Shown piece by piece: positions 1 to 6,503 of a DNA stretch of 64,000 bases; position 1 is the first letter of the stretch, and each line of letters starts with the position of its first letter. The stretch covers positions 1 to 64,000 of the forward strand of contig SGBB01000013.1 of assembly GCA_004195025.1 (NCBI GenBank). The letters run 5' to 3'. The notes below the pieces were generated by a model. That model saw nothing but the letters and a program-made list of their open reading frames with translations. It was not told where the DNA came from and ran no database searches. A program made the position numbers and the translations under genes. Source of the DNA: Candidatus Acidulidesulfobacter diazotrophicus. Its GTDB lineage: Bacteria > SZUA-79 > Acidulodesulfobacterales > Acidulodesulfobacteraceae.

Positions 1-134
1 TTTGGAAAATTAGTATCTAAAAATTCTATTGCCTTTTTGCCCGTTAGAATCTCAACAAACTTTTTAGGTACTGATTTTAATATATCTTTAAGAGTTCTGT
101 CATATTTAAAGTTAAAGCCGCTATTGTCTGGCAT
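1..134 (-). CDS. N-terminal part of an unknown protein, cut by the window edge
   Basis: An open frame begins with ATG at 134 and runs off the left edge on the minus strand. About 44 residues are visible, starting MPDNSGFNFKYDRTLKDILK and continuing with a segment rich in Lys and aliphatics (SVPKKFVEILTGKKAIEFLD). The style (an early D-x-T-x-K-D-I-L followed by a helical segment) recalls the start of Rpn/PD-(D/E)XK transposase-nuclease family proteins, but too little is present to assign a family. No clear ribosome binding site was seen. Confidence 0.45.
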   Translation of the reverse strand, partial: MPDNSGFNFKYDRTLKDILKSVPKKFVEILTGKKAIEFLDTNFP

Positions 135-368
135 ATTATATAAAGTTATTTGAAATTATATCTTACAATAAAGTTATTTGAAATTTGATATTATATCTTG
201 CAATAATAAATAATTCTATGATTATTTTCTTAATTAAAACTATACCCGATTATATACATCATTTATTTTATAATTATAACATTATTATGATTATTAGTAA
301 ATTAAATTAAAAAGTGAAAAGAAGTGAATATCGGAAAACTTTCATCAGAAGCAAGAAAGAATAGAAGC
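135..368. other. AT-rich intergenic stretch with a short local duplication
   Basis: Contains two imperfect copies of a roughly 35-bp segment (around 138-170 and 171-206) sharing ATAAAGTTATTTGAAAT and ATATCTT. No gene or clear promoter is recognised. A short open stretch around 326-400 reads through into the duplicated segment that begins at 369 and has no family resemblance. Confidence 0.4.
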
Positions 369-1045
369 TCATATTATATAGAGTATGTTTATTTTTGTGT
401 TATAATATAATTATAATTTTGTTATTTTTAAAAATAATTATCAAAATATTTATTATATTTACTATTCACAATATAAAAATATGCGGTTTCAATAACTTAT
501 GGAAAAAGATTATAATAAAAATATAAGCATTTTAAAGCTTTTAAATACTTTTAAAGAATGTAACGGTAATATTGTTCAATTATCTTTTATTATATCTAAA
601 ATAGACCTGTTTATGCCGTTAACCATTGAAAAATACGATAAACTTACGAGTTACGATTTAGTATTTATAGATGCTTTCATTTTTAGATTTATCAAATTGC
701 AAGATATTATGGGCGAAAAGCTTTTTCGGCTAATATTAGATAATTTAAAAGAAAATGACGTTAATCCTTATTATATGCCGTTTATTGATGTTTTAAACAA
801 ACTTGAAAAATATAAAATTATTAACAGCGCCGATGAATGGTTAGATTTAAGAAAAATACACAATTCTTTTACTCACGAGTATCCTGAAGATTTATCAAAA
901 CGAATTGATGCTTTAAATGCAGGATTTAATCATATTTATAATATTTACAATATATATGCCGAAATAAAAAACTATACTGAAAAAAATATACTAATACCTT
1001 ATGAAATTGATATATCAGATTATAAAACGCCAAAATTAAATTAAA
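369..1045 (+). repeat. 677-bp duplicated segment, copy 1 (copy 2 at 19727-20403)
   Basis: The sequence from 369 to 1045 matches 19727-20403 without any indel (constant offset 19358) and with only about eight base differences. It includes about 130 bp of upstream AT-rich sequence and the complete HEPN gene. Similarity stops abruptly on both sides, at the ORF stop codon on the right. The high identity shows a recent duplication. Confidence 0.95.
499..1044 (+). CDS. HEPN-family (HepT-like) protein, probably catalytically dead copy
   Basis: A 181-residue helical protein of the HepT-like HEPN group, which in other family members is an RNase or tRNA/mRNA-targeting toxin paired with an MNT nucleotidyltransferase. 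The family signature R-x4-H lies in LRK-I-x-NSFTHEYP. In this copy the position of the catalytic Arg (residue 121, codon 859-861 CAC) is His, whereas the almost identical copy at 19857 has CGC (Arg); His126 is kept. No MNT partner follows; the next genes are a DUF6922-like protein and AbiEii. Loss of the Arg would be expected to disarm the toxin, which would explain survival without its antitoxin. Family assignment is firm, inactivity is inferred. Confidence 0.8.
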   Translation: MEKDYNKNISILKLLNTFKECNGNIVQLSFIISKIDLFMPLTIEKYDKLTSYDLVFIDAFIFRFIKLQDIMGEKLFRLILDNLKENDVNPYYMPFIDVLNKLEKYKIINSADEWLDLRKIHNSFTHEYPEDLSKRIDALNAGFNHIYNIYNIYAEIKNYTEKNILIPYEIDISDYKTPKLN

Positions 1046-1173
1046 TTAAAACAGACTTTTAAAATTAAATTTCCTTGATTGCTATTTGTAAATTGTATTT
1101 ATTTTCACCTTTTTTCATAAGGAATCTTTGCATTGTAAATCAGCTATAAACTATTAAAAAAAATATAAAAATT

Positions 1174-1461
1174 ATGCGTTATGAATATAATGTTCCATTC
1201 TGGTTTACCACAGAAGATGCGATAATACCTGAAGAGGTATTAATACCGCAGGTTTTAATTTACGGACAGCTTGAAGATATAGTCAAGCTTATTAAGACTT
1301 ACGGTTTTGAAAAATGTTACAAGTTGTATAAAAAATATGTATATACCCAAAAAGATTGGGATCCAAAGACAGTAAATTTTTTAGAGCTAATTATTTTTGC
1401 AGGAATGCCAAATAATAATGAACAAAACAATAATAAAACAAGATACATTGGAAGCAATTAA
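1174..1461 (+). CDS. DUF6922-like small protein, partner of AbiEii
   Basis: A 95-residue protein whose core (FWFTTEDAIIPEE, then LIYGQLEDIVKLIKTYG, then KTVNFLELIIF) follows the pattern of the small DUF6922-type proteins commonly encoded immediately upstream of AbiEii nucleotidyltransferases. The gene overlaps the start of the AbiEii gene by about 44 nt in another frame, so the two are translationally linked. It probably takes the place of the AbiEi antitoxin/repressor in this pair; that role is inference from gene order. The last 20 or so residues are Asn-rich and not conserved in character. Confidence 0.65.
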   Translation: MRYEYNVPFWFTTEDAIIPEEVLIPQVLIYGQLEDIVKLIKTYGFEKCYKLYKKYVYTQKDWDPKTVNFLELIIFAGMPNNNEQNNNKTRYIGSN

Positions 1462-2071
1462 ATTATTATCTCAAAATAAAGAGTTAATAAACGGTTTTAT
1501 TCTTGTCGGCGGAACTGCGCTAAGTTTGCATATAAATCATAGGGAATCCGAAGATATAGATTTATTTACTGAAAAAGAGTTTTTAAATAAGCAAAGAATA
1601 AATTCTTTAATTGATAAAACAGTTAAAGACTATTCTCCAATAAGAGATAAAGAAAATTATCTTGAATTTTTAATAAACAATATAAAAGTTACCTTTTATT
1701 CTTACGGCATGCCTATTGAAAATAAATCTTTTATAAATAACTTAAATATTGCAACTATTGATGAAATTGCAGCTATGAAAGCATATACTCTCGGCAGAAG
1801 GGCTACATTTAGAGATTATTATGACTTATACTGTTTAATGCTTAATGGCTATGATTTACAGAGAATTATTGATTTAACAAAACAAAGGTACGGTAAAAAA
1901 TTTAATCCGGGATTATTTTTAAAACAGCTTGTTTATCTGGACGATATTAAACAAATGTCTGTAATAAATCCTAAATACAAGGTTGATGAAAAAGAAATAT
2001 TAAAATTTATGACAGAAAAAATAAGAGCCTATAAAGAAGAATTAAATGAAGAACAATCGTTAAAATTATGA
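1418..2071 (+). CDS. AbiEii/AbiGii-type nucleotidyltransferase toxin
   Basis: Nucleotidyl transferase of the AbiEii/AbiGii (MenT-like) family, about 217 residues. The diagnostic GGTALSL...H.E.EDIDLF motif (residues about 29-49) contains the Ser/Asp-Ile-Asp metal and NTP-binding site, followed by the conserved K-A-Y-T-L-G-R-R-A-x-x-R-D-Y-Y-D region typical of the family. Members add nucleotides to tRNA acceptor stems or act in phage abortive infection. ATG at 1418 was chosen over an in-frame TTG at 1397 because an AGGA motif lies at 1401-1404. Overlaps the DUF6922-like gene, forming a type IV-like toxin-antitoxin pair. No promoter is obvious. Confidence 0.85.
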   Translation: MNKTIIKQDTLEAIKLLSQNKELINGFILVGGTALSLHINHRESEDIDLFTEKEFLNKQRINSLIDKTVKDYSPIRDKENYLEFLINNIKVTFYSYGMPIENKSFINNLNIATIDEIAAMKAYTLGRRATFRDYYDLYCLMLNGYDLQRIIDLTKQRYGKKFNPGLFLKQLVYLDDIKQMSVINPKYKVDEKEILKFMTEKIRAYKEELNEEQSLKL

Positions 2072-2413
2072 TAAACACATTAGCCAGAAGCACTTATTTT
2101 GCAATAACAGCGATTAAAGACATGCCTAATGTATTATAGAAATATCTATAGAAAGCATCAAACAATGAATATCTCATGATTTTTTATTATTAATTCTTTA
2201 AATTTTTTAATTAATTGAATTTAAAATATGACACTAAAAAAAGCGCCGCTCGTTTCAAGCGGCGCAAAATTAATCAGAATAGATAGATGAACATTAGGGC
2301 ATTACATATTAAAATTAAAAATTGAATTGTAAAAATATTTTTCTGTTAAATCTTATCAAAATCCGTTTTCATAAATGATCATTATTCATTGTTATCATAT
2401 ATTAACTATTTAA
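2072..2413. other. Convergent intergenic region
   Basis: Separates the plus-strand AbiEii gene from the minus-strand receptor gene. The only recognisable element is the GC-rich hairpin at 2243-2265 (listed separately). No gene seen. Confidence 0.6.
2236..2265 (-). terminator. Rho-independent terminator of the first receptor gene
   Basis: Perfect 8-bp stem GCGCCGCT / AGCGGCGC (2243-2250 with 2258-2265) and a 7-nt loop. On the minus strand it is followed by an uninterrupted run of seven T, giving a textbook terminator about 150 nt downstream of the receptor stop codon. It is nearly the only GC-rich spot in the region. Confidence 0.85.
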
Positions 2414-4843
2414 TTAAAATTTTAATGTTGCGCTGGCAAATACAAAACGCGGCATGCCGGGAAGTACAGATAATGCACCGCCGGGATAAACCGAATTTGA
2501 GGAAATAGCATAAGCCTGAGGATAATATTCTCTATTAAAAATGTTATCTACATATAATGCTACCTTTATACCCTTTAATCCGGAAGCTTTGACAGGAATA
2601 TAATCAGATACGCCTAAATTCATAATAAAATAAGGCGGAACCGCAAGTCCGCTTGACAGACCTGTCTGGGACTCATTAATAAAATAAGAACCTACAAACT
2701 TACTCGATAAATGTGCTTTAATATGCTGATGTATATATTTATAACCCCATTCTAAACCGATATTTGCCATATTTTTTGGAATATTTCCAAGCGATTCTCC
2801 AGCCGTGATTTTTCCGGCATATGAAGAATTAAATGTTGATGTAAATACTGCTTGATTATAAGAGTAATTGCCGTAAATTGTCCAGTGTCCTAAAAGTAAA
2901 TGTCCTAAATGTTGAGATAAAGAAATTTCCATACCTTCATACTGGGAATTACCGCCGTTTATTGTCTCGGTAATATATGGCGACGGGGCTCCGGGAACCA
3001 TAACAGTTATAAAAGTATTTGTAAAATTCTCCCTATAAAAATCGAGCATACCATAAAATCCGTCCCTTTTATATCTTGTTCCAATTTCATAGTCGTTAAC
3101 ATATTCCGGTTTTAATACTAGGGGAGCATTAACAAAAGTTTTTTGACCATTATTATAATAATATTTTCCTAAACTACCATAATAAGCTCCTATATTAGCA
3201 AATTTAATATTTCGCCCCCATGCCGCATAAAAACTGATATGTTTAACAGGCAAATAATTTATACCTATAGTCGGGGAAAGAAAAGTGCCGCTATTTGAAA
3301 TAGAAGCGGCGGGTGCATTTGGGTAACCCGAATAATTAACAGTTGAAGCATCGTTAGAACTATTATATTGATAAAGATATTTTAAGCCGGGCGTTATATG
3401 CAAATGTCCGCCAAATAGGCTGACGTTATCCTGCACGTAAACATTGGACATAATTTGATTATAATGCTCATCCCATATATCATTTTGACCTTGTCCCGAC
3501 GAAATCTCCGGTACGCTATAAGAAGCCGATTGGAAACTTGATGAATGCCCTAAACTATATTGAACATTTCCGCCCGCAACTAAAGTATTATTTGGTAAAA
3601 ATAAATGTACCTCGGGAGTAAAACCAAAAGTAGAGGTAATTTGACCGTATATGTCATAAGTATTAAAGGGATCGCCGACGGCATAATTTGGTATGCCAAA
3701 AAGATCCGCCTGGTATTTTGTTAAATTAGGGTTATAAAATGTCCTATCTCTAAAATTATCATTCGTAAAGTAAGCCTTTGCGCTCATAGTCATATAGCGG
3801 CTTATGTAGCTTTTATCTCCTATTATAGCATTAAGCCTTGTATCTTGCGGGTATTGATAATAATCGTTTAGAGGAAAATAATAGTCGTATCCTTTCTCAT
3901 TAAGTAACGGCAACGGAACGCCATATGATTGATAGCCTGCATTCTGATTAACTATTAAATATACTGATATCCGGGACAAATCACTATTGTAAGGTAAAAT
4001 TCCTGCATAATAAAAATTTGTATTCTGATCGTTAACATTTTGTTCCCATCCGCCGCTTGTCTGCCTGTTAACCGCAAATAGCGATCTGAAGCCGTTCACA
4101 GAACCTGTATTTATAAGAGCATTCCAATTAATCGTATCAAAACTGCCGTAGCCGATGCCAGCCGAAGCATTAAAATGTTTTGATGGCTGGCGGGGTTGAA
4201 AATTGATAGTGCCTCCTAACGAATTATAAGAGTTAACAGAAGGATTATTGATACCGTTATAAATATTGATATTTGATATGTCATTTAAAGTAAAAGGAAT
4301 GCTGTTATACATATCTCCGCCGTTAGTGGTATATCCGGTAAAGGGGTTGTTCATGGGAATGCCGTCAAATGTTTCCGAAAACTGGTCCCCTTGGAATGCT
4401 CTAAAGGTAATATTAGAATTCATTCCGTTTGGACCAGTACTAAAAGCATCTATTGAAGGCTTGCTCGCTAAAATAGTTTGGGCATTTTGCATAGGAGATG
4501 CATTGCGCACTGTTTTAGCGCTAATAATGTTTTCAGTATATGTTGCCTTTAATGGAACTTTCTTCTTAAGTTTAGCTTCTTTAGTAATTTTCCTGATAGC
4601 TATTCTTTTTTTCGCATTAGCTTTTGTTGAGCTATCCGCATTAGCTATTTCTGTGTTATACACAAACATCATACCTGCAATAATAAATAATAAAAGACTT
4701 TTAAAAATTATCTTATGGCAATTTATATTATTTACATTTAAACTGCCGTTTCTTTTCTTTTTGTTATCTTGATAATATACTCCTACCCTCCCCCCAATGC
4801 CAATAGAGAGATAGTCGGCTATTTGTTTAATTCTGTTATTCAT
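2414..4843 (-). CDS. TonB-dependent outer-membrane receptor 1
   Basis: An 809-residue TonB-dependent receptor. An unusually long N-region (residues 1-43) precedes the hydrophobic signal core (about 44-66, ending ANA). A Lys-rich stretch leads into the plug domain (about 110-220; typical signatures ITFRAFQ, ETFDGIPMNNPF, NSLGGTINF). The rest is a 22-strand-type barrel with TonB-receptor signatures near the end (VALYVDNIFNREYY) and the C-terminal Phe of outer-membrane barrels. The start is supported by a strong GGAGGAG site 5 nt upstream. The first 20 bases of coding and the RBS region are nearly identical to those of receptor 2. An 11-bp-periodic Pho-box-like array lies about 270 nt upstream. 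The ligand is unknown; context suggests a phosphorylated compound. Confidence 0.9.
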   Translation of the reverse strand: MNNRIKQIADYLSIGIGGRVGVYYQDNKKKRNGSLNVNNINCHKIIFKSLLLFIIAGMMFVYNTEIANADSSTKANAKKRIAIRKITKEAKLKKKVPLKATYTENIISAKTVRNASPMQNAQTILASKPSIDAFSTGPNGMNSNITFRAFQGDQFSETFDGIPMNNPFTGYTTNGGDMYNSIPFTLNDISNINIYNGINNPSVNSYNSLGGTINFQPRQPSKHFNASAGIGYGSFDTINWNALINTGSVNGFRSLFAVNRQTSGGWEQNVNDQNTNFYYAGILPYNSDLSRISVYLIVNQNAGYQSYGVPLPLLNEKGYDYYFPLNDYYQYPQDTRLNAIIGDKSYISRYMTMSAKAYFTNDNFRDRTFYNPNLTKYQADLFGIPNYAVGDPFNTYDIYGQITSTFGFTPEVHLFLPNNTLVAGGNVQYSLGHSSSFQSASYSVPEISSGQGQNDIWDEHYNQIMSNVYVQDNVSLFGGHLHITPGLKYLYQYNSSNDASTVNYSGYPNAPAASISNSGTFLSPTIGINYLPVKHISFYAAWGRNIKFANIGAYYGSLGKYYYNNGQKTFVNAPLVLKPEYVNDYEIGTRYKRDGFYGMLDFYRENFTNTFITVMVPGAPSPYITETINGGNSQYEGMEISLSQHLGHLLLGHWTIYGNYSYNQAVFTSTFNSSYAGKITAGESLGNIPKNMANIGLEWGYKYIHQHIKAHLSSKFVGSYFINESQTGLSSGLAVPPYFIMNLGVSDYIPVKASGLKGIKVALYVDNIFNREYYPQAYAISSNSVYPGGALSVLPGMPRFVFASATLKF

Positions 4844-5020
4844 AACTCCTCCAAGTTATTGTTAATTTAATTGCCTTTAAATGTTTATTTATATTTATTT
4901 ATGTTAATTATTTATATTTAAATATTAAACTGTATCCAATTAGAACGAAATACACATTAAACAATGTTAGTTATGTATATTGCTAATTTTTAATCAACAA
5001 ATTGACAATCAACGCTAAGG

Positions 5021-5066
5021 AAATTTATTTTGCAAAAGTGAGGATTTTTGATTGCAAAATAAATTT
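5021..5066. repeat. Perfect 15-bp inverted repeat in the leader of receptor 1
   Basis: AAATTTATTTTGCAA at 5021-5035 is exactly inverted at 5052-5066, with a 16-nt spacer. It lies between the predicted -10 (5089-5094) and the receptor start codon (4843), so it would form a hairpin inside the roughly 240-nt mRNA leader. It could be a regulator site, an attenuator, or the terminator of the vapBC unit upstream; no T-run decides this. Confidence 0.6.
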
Positions 5067-5088
5067 ATAATTTATTTATTTTTATTTG

Positions 5089-5169
5089 AGTATAACAATA
5101 AATTATTGCGGTATTATTACAAAATTGTTAAATATTTATTAATGTTTTATTACAATTTTGTAATAATTA
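5089..5169 (-). promoter_or_regulatory. Pho-box-like array and promoter of receptor 1
   Basis: Five consecutive 11-bp units start at 5115, 5126, 5137, 5148 and 5159 (plus-strand reading TATTAC, TGTTAA, TATTAA, TATTAC, TGTAAT), with no phase slip. A degenerate sixth unit (coding strand CGCAATA) follows, then 9 nt, then TATACT as -10 (5089-5094). This equals the phased direct repeats bound by PhoB/PhoP-type response regulators. The regulator identity is inferred. Confidence 0.75.
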
Positions 5170-5194
5170 GAATTGGGGTAATAAACGTAGGTAA

Positions 5195-5401
5195 AAAATC
5201 AGAAAAACTAACGATATTGCAAATATATTAAAAGATTGCGGAAGATTAGACAATGATTTTTCTAAACTCAAAAAAATAAATATAAATAAATTAACCGAGT
5301 ACGGCGTTAATGTAAGATATGACGATATCCCGTTCATTAATTCAGATACTGCCAAAGAAACAATATCTATTGCGGAACAGGTAGGAACGGATTTATTTTA
5401 G
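5195..5401 (+). pseudogene. C-terminal fragment of a HEPN-domain protein
   Basis: The plus strand encodes about 67 residues, from IRKTNDIANILKDCGRLDND through TEYGVNVRYDDIPF to a TAG at 5399-5401. This is the C-terminal half of the common HEPN-domain proteins (K-T-H-D-L..L...LT.YYV..RYPD...S.E.A). An in-frame TAA immediately upstream and no start codon show that the N-terminal half and its MNT partner are lost. The 3' end touches the vapC stop codon on the other strand. Confidence 0.7.
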
Positions 5402-5799
5402 TATCTGTAAATCTTCAATGCCGTTATTTGAGATATAACATCAAAGTCTTTATCATTATGAAAAAGATACAAATCGTTTTCTATTGCAGTCTGGGCAATC
5501 AAGCAGTCTATAGTGCTTCTGACGGTTAATCCATGTCTGCGGCATTTAAAATAAATTTCAGCCGCTTTTTCATAAGAAATTTTATCGTCTTTTAAACCGT
5601 AAAATATTTGGGGACTCAAATACCGTTTTAATATTTCAAATTGTTTTTCTGTTTTAACCCCTTGGAGCAATTCCTGATAAATAAATGAATTAATTCCGAA
5701 GTGGATTTTATCATTTATCAGTTGATTAAGCACTTTAGAATATAGAGAGTTTTTTCCCGATAAAAAATCAATTAATACCGAAGTATCTACTAAAATCAT
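5398..5799 (-). CDS. vapC: VapC-type PIN-domain toxin RNase
   Basis: A 133-residue PIN domain protein. MILVDTSVLIDFLSG gives the first catalytic Asp (D5) and the second (D13-like position); the conserved Glu is in SFIYQELLQG and the last acidic cluster is TIDCLIAQTAIENDLYLFHNDKDF. Family members are Mg-dependent endoribonucleases, often cutting initiator tRNA or rRNA. ATG at 5799 was chosen because PIN domains begin directly at this M-[ILV]-[LV]-D-T; the longer frame extends into the antitoxin gene. It lies 25 nt after vapB in the same operon. Confidence 0.88.
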   Translation of the reverse strand: MILVDTSVLIDFLSGKNSLYSKVLNQLINDKIHFGINSFIYQELLQGVKTEKQFEILKRYLSPQIFYGLKDDKISYEKAAEIYFKCRRHGLTVRSTIDCLIAQTAIENDLYLFHNDKDFDVISQITALKIYRY

Positions 5800-5824
5800 T
5801 ATTAATATCCTTAAGTTAACATTA

Positions 5825-6025
5825 TTAATCGCCGGAACGCATTTTCTTATAATCGTAATCTTCGGAAAATTTAATTTTGCCATATAAATCCTGCAATTTC
5901 ATTCTGCTGCGATTTTCTACCAATTCCTTAAGTGATAAATTAATCAGTTCTTTTTTCGTTTTAATATTTGTTAGCTTAATTGCTTCTTCAACTAATTTAT
6001 CGTCTAAAACAATATTTGTTCTCAT
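5825..6025 (-). CDS. vapB: VapB-type antitoxin
   Basis: A 66-residue antitoxin beginning MRTNIVLDDKLVEEA, the ribbon-helix-helix start of type II VapB proteins (DUF2191 type), followed by a helix (TKKELINLSLKELVEN) and a C-terminal toxin-binding tail with KLQDLYGKIKF. A strong AGGAGGT site lies 8 nt upstream of the ATG. It would neutralise the PIN toxin encoded next and repress the operon through the palindrome at 6045-6081. Confidence 0.85.
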   Translation of the reverse strand: MRTNIVLDDKLVEEAIKLTNIKTKKELINLSLKELVENRSRMKLQDLYGKIKFSEDYDYKKMRSGD

Positions 6026-6044
6026 ATTAATACACCTCCTAATG

Positions 6045-6104
6045 TGTATATATTATATATAGAATATATACAATATATACAAAAATCAAGAGAAAAATTA
6101 ATAA
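6045..6104 (-). promoter_or_regulatory. vapBC promoter and long palindromic operator
   Basis: 17-bp arms (6045-6061 and 6065-6081) are inverted repeats with one mismatch around a 3-nt centre. On the minus strand TTGATT, a 17-nt spacer and TATTCT form a sigma-70 type promoter that overlaps the palindrome. VapB antitoxins bind such AT-rich inverted repeats, so autoregulation is likely. Confidence 0.7.
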
Positions 6105-6180
6105 AATAATGGGGCGAATAATGGGGGACGGATTTATTTATAAAAAAAATTCAATATAATTTTGAAAAATAGGAAATGAA

Positions 6181-6262
6181 GCGGCTGCCGTTATTTGTTT
6201 TTTGCTTACCAACAGTTGCCGTAAACCCCCTTACTTCAGCTATGGGGATATAAGGCAATAGT
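6181..6262. mobile_element. Possible terminal remnant of an IS200/IS605-type element
   Basis: A locally less AT-rich patch with a hairpin-forming CCCCCTTACTTCAGCTATGGGG (6226-6247), the kind of imperfect C-tract/G-tract hairpin found at IS200/IS605 ends. It abuts exactly the breakpoint of the truncated receptor gene at about 6280. No transposase is present. Low-confidence call based on recollection of such ends. Confidence 0.25.
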
Positions 6263-6279
6263 TTTTATTTATTGTATTG

Positions 6280-6473
6280 TATTACCAAATGTTCATACTG
6301 CGTTGATTTAAAAATATGATTTTTGTAAATTTTTTGCCTATCTTCATAAGCTGTTTCTGAGCTTGCGGGTAGGCTCTATATGCTGTAATATTTGCAATTT
6401 GAATTGTTTTCTTGATGTTTGTGTTAGTTGCATTGGCAGTTGAAGTATCCGCATTTGCAAGCACTGTATTAAA
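6280..6473 (-). pseudogene. Decayed N-terminal fragment of a third paralogous TonB receptor
   Basis: Minus-strand reading FNTVLANADTSTANATNTN then KKTIQIANITAYRAYPQAQK parallels receptor 2 (ANAESS, KKTIKIAKITTSSAYSSAQK, KKISGKFTK). A one-base deletion after FTK shifts the frame; in the next frame HIFKSTQYEHLV continues the match to HIFKSSQAEHVV of receptor 2. The match then ends at the IS-like patch. Upstream, the signal peptide is cut within its hydrophobic core. The fragment lies 30 nt downstream of phosphoesterase 1, mirroring the receptor/phosphoesterase pairing elsewhere. Confidence 0.85.
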
Positions 6474-6503
6474 TTTCTCTATACATTAAATTTCAGAATA
6501 ATT

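Noticed and set aside
4266-4772. 168-residue plus-strand open frame opposite receptor 1
   Set aside because: It lies wholly antisense to a well-supported TonB receptor gene, and its hydrophobic content comes from the complement of the signal and plug region.
5167-5355. 62-residue minus-strand frame downstream of vapC
   Set aside because: It is the antisense of the HEPN remnant at 5195-5401, which has a recognisable family pattern in the plus frame.
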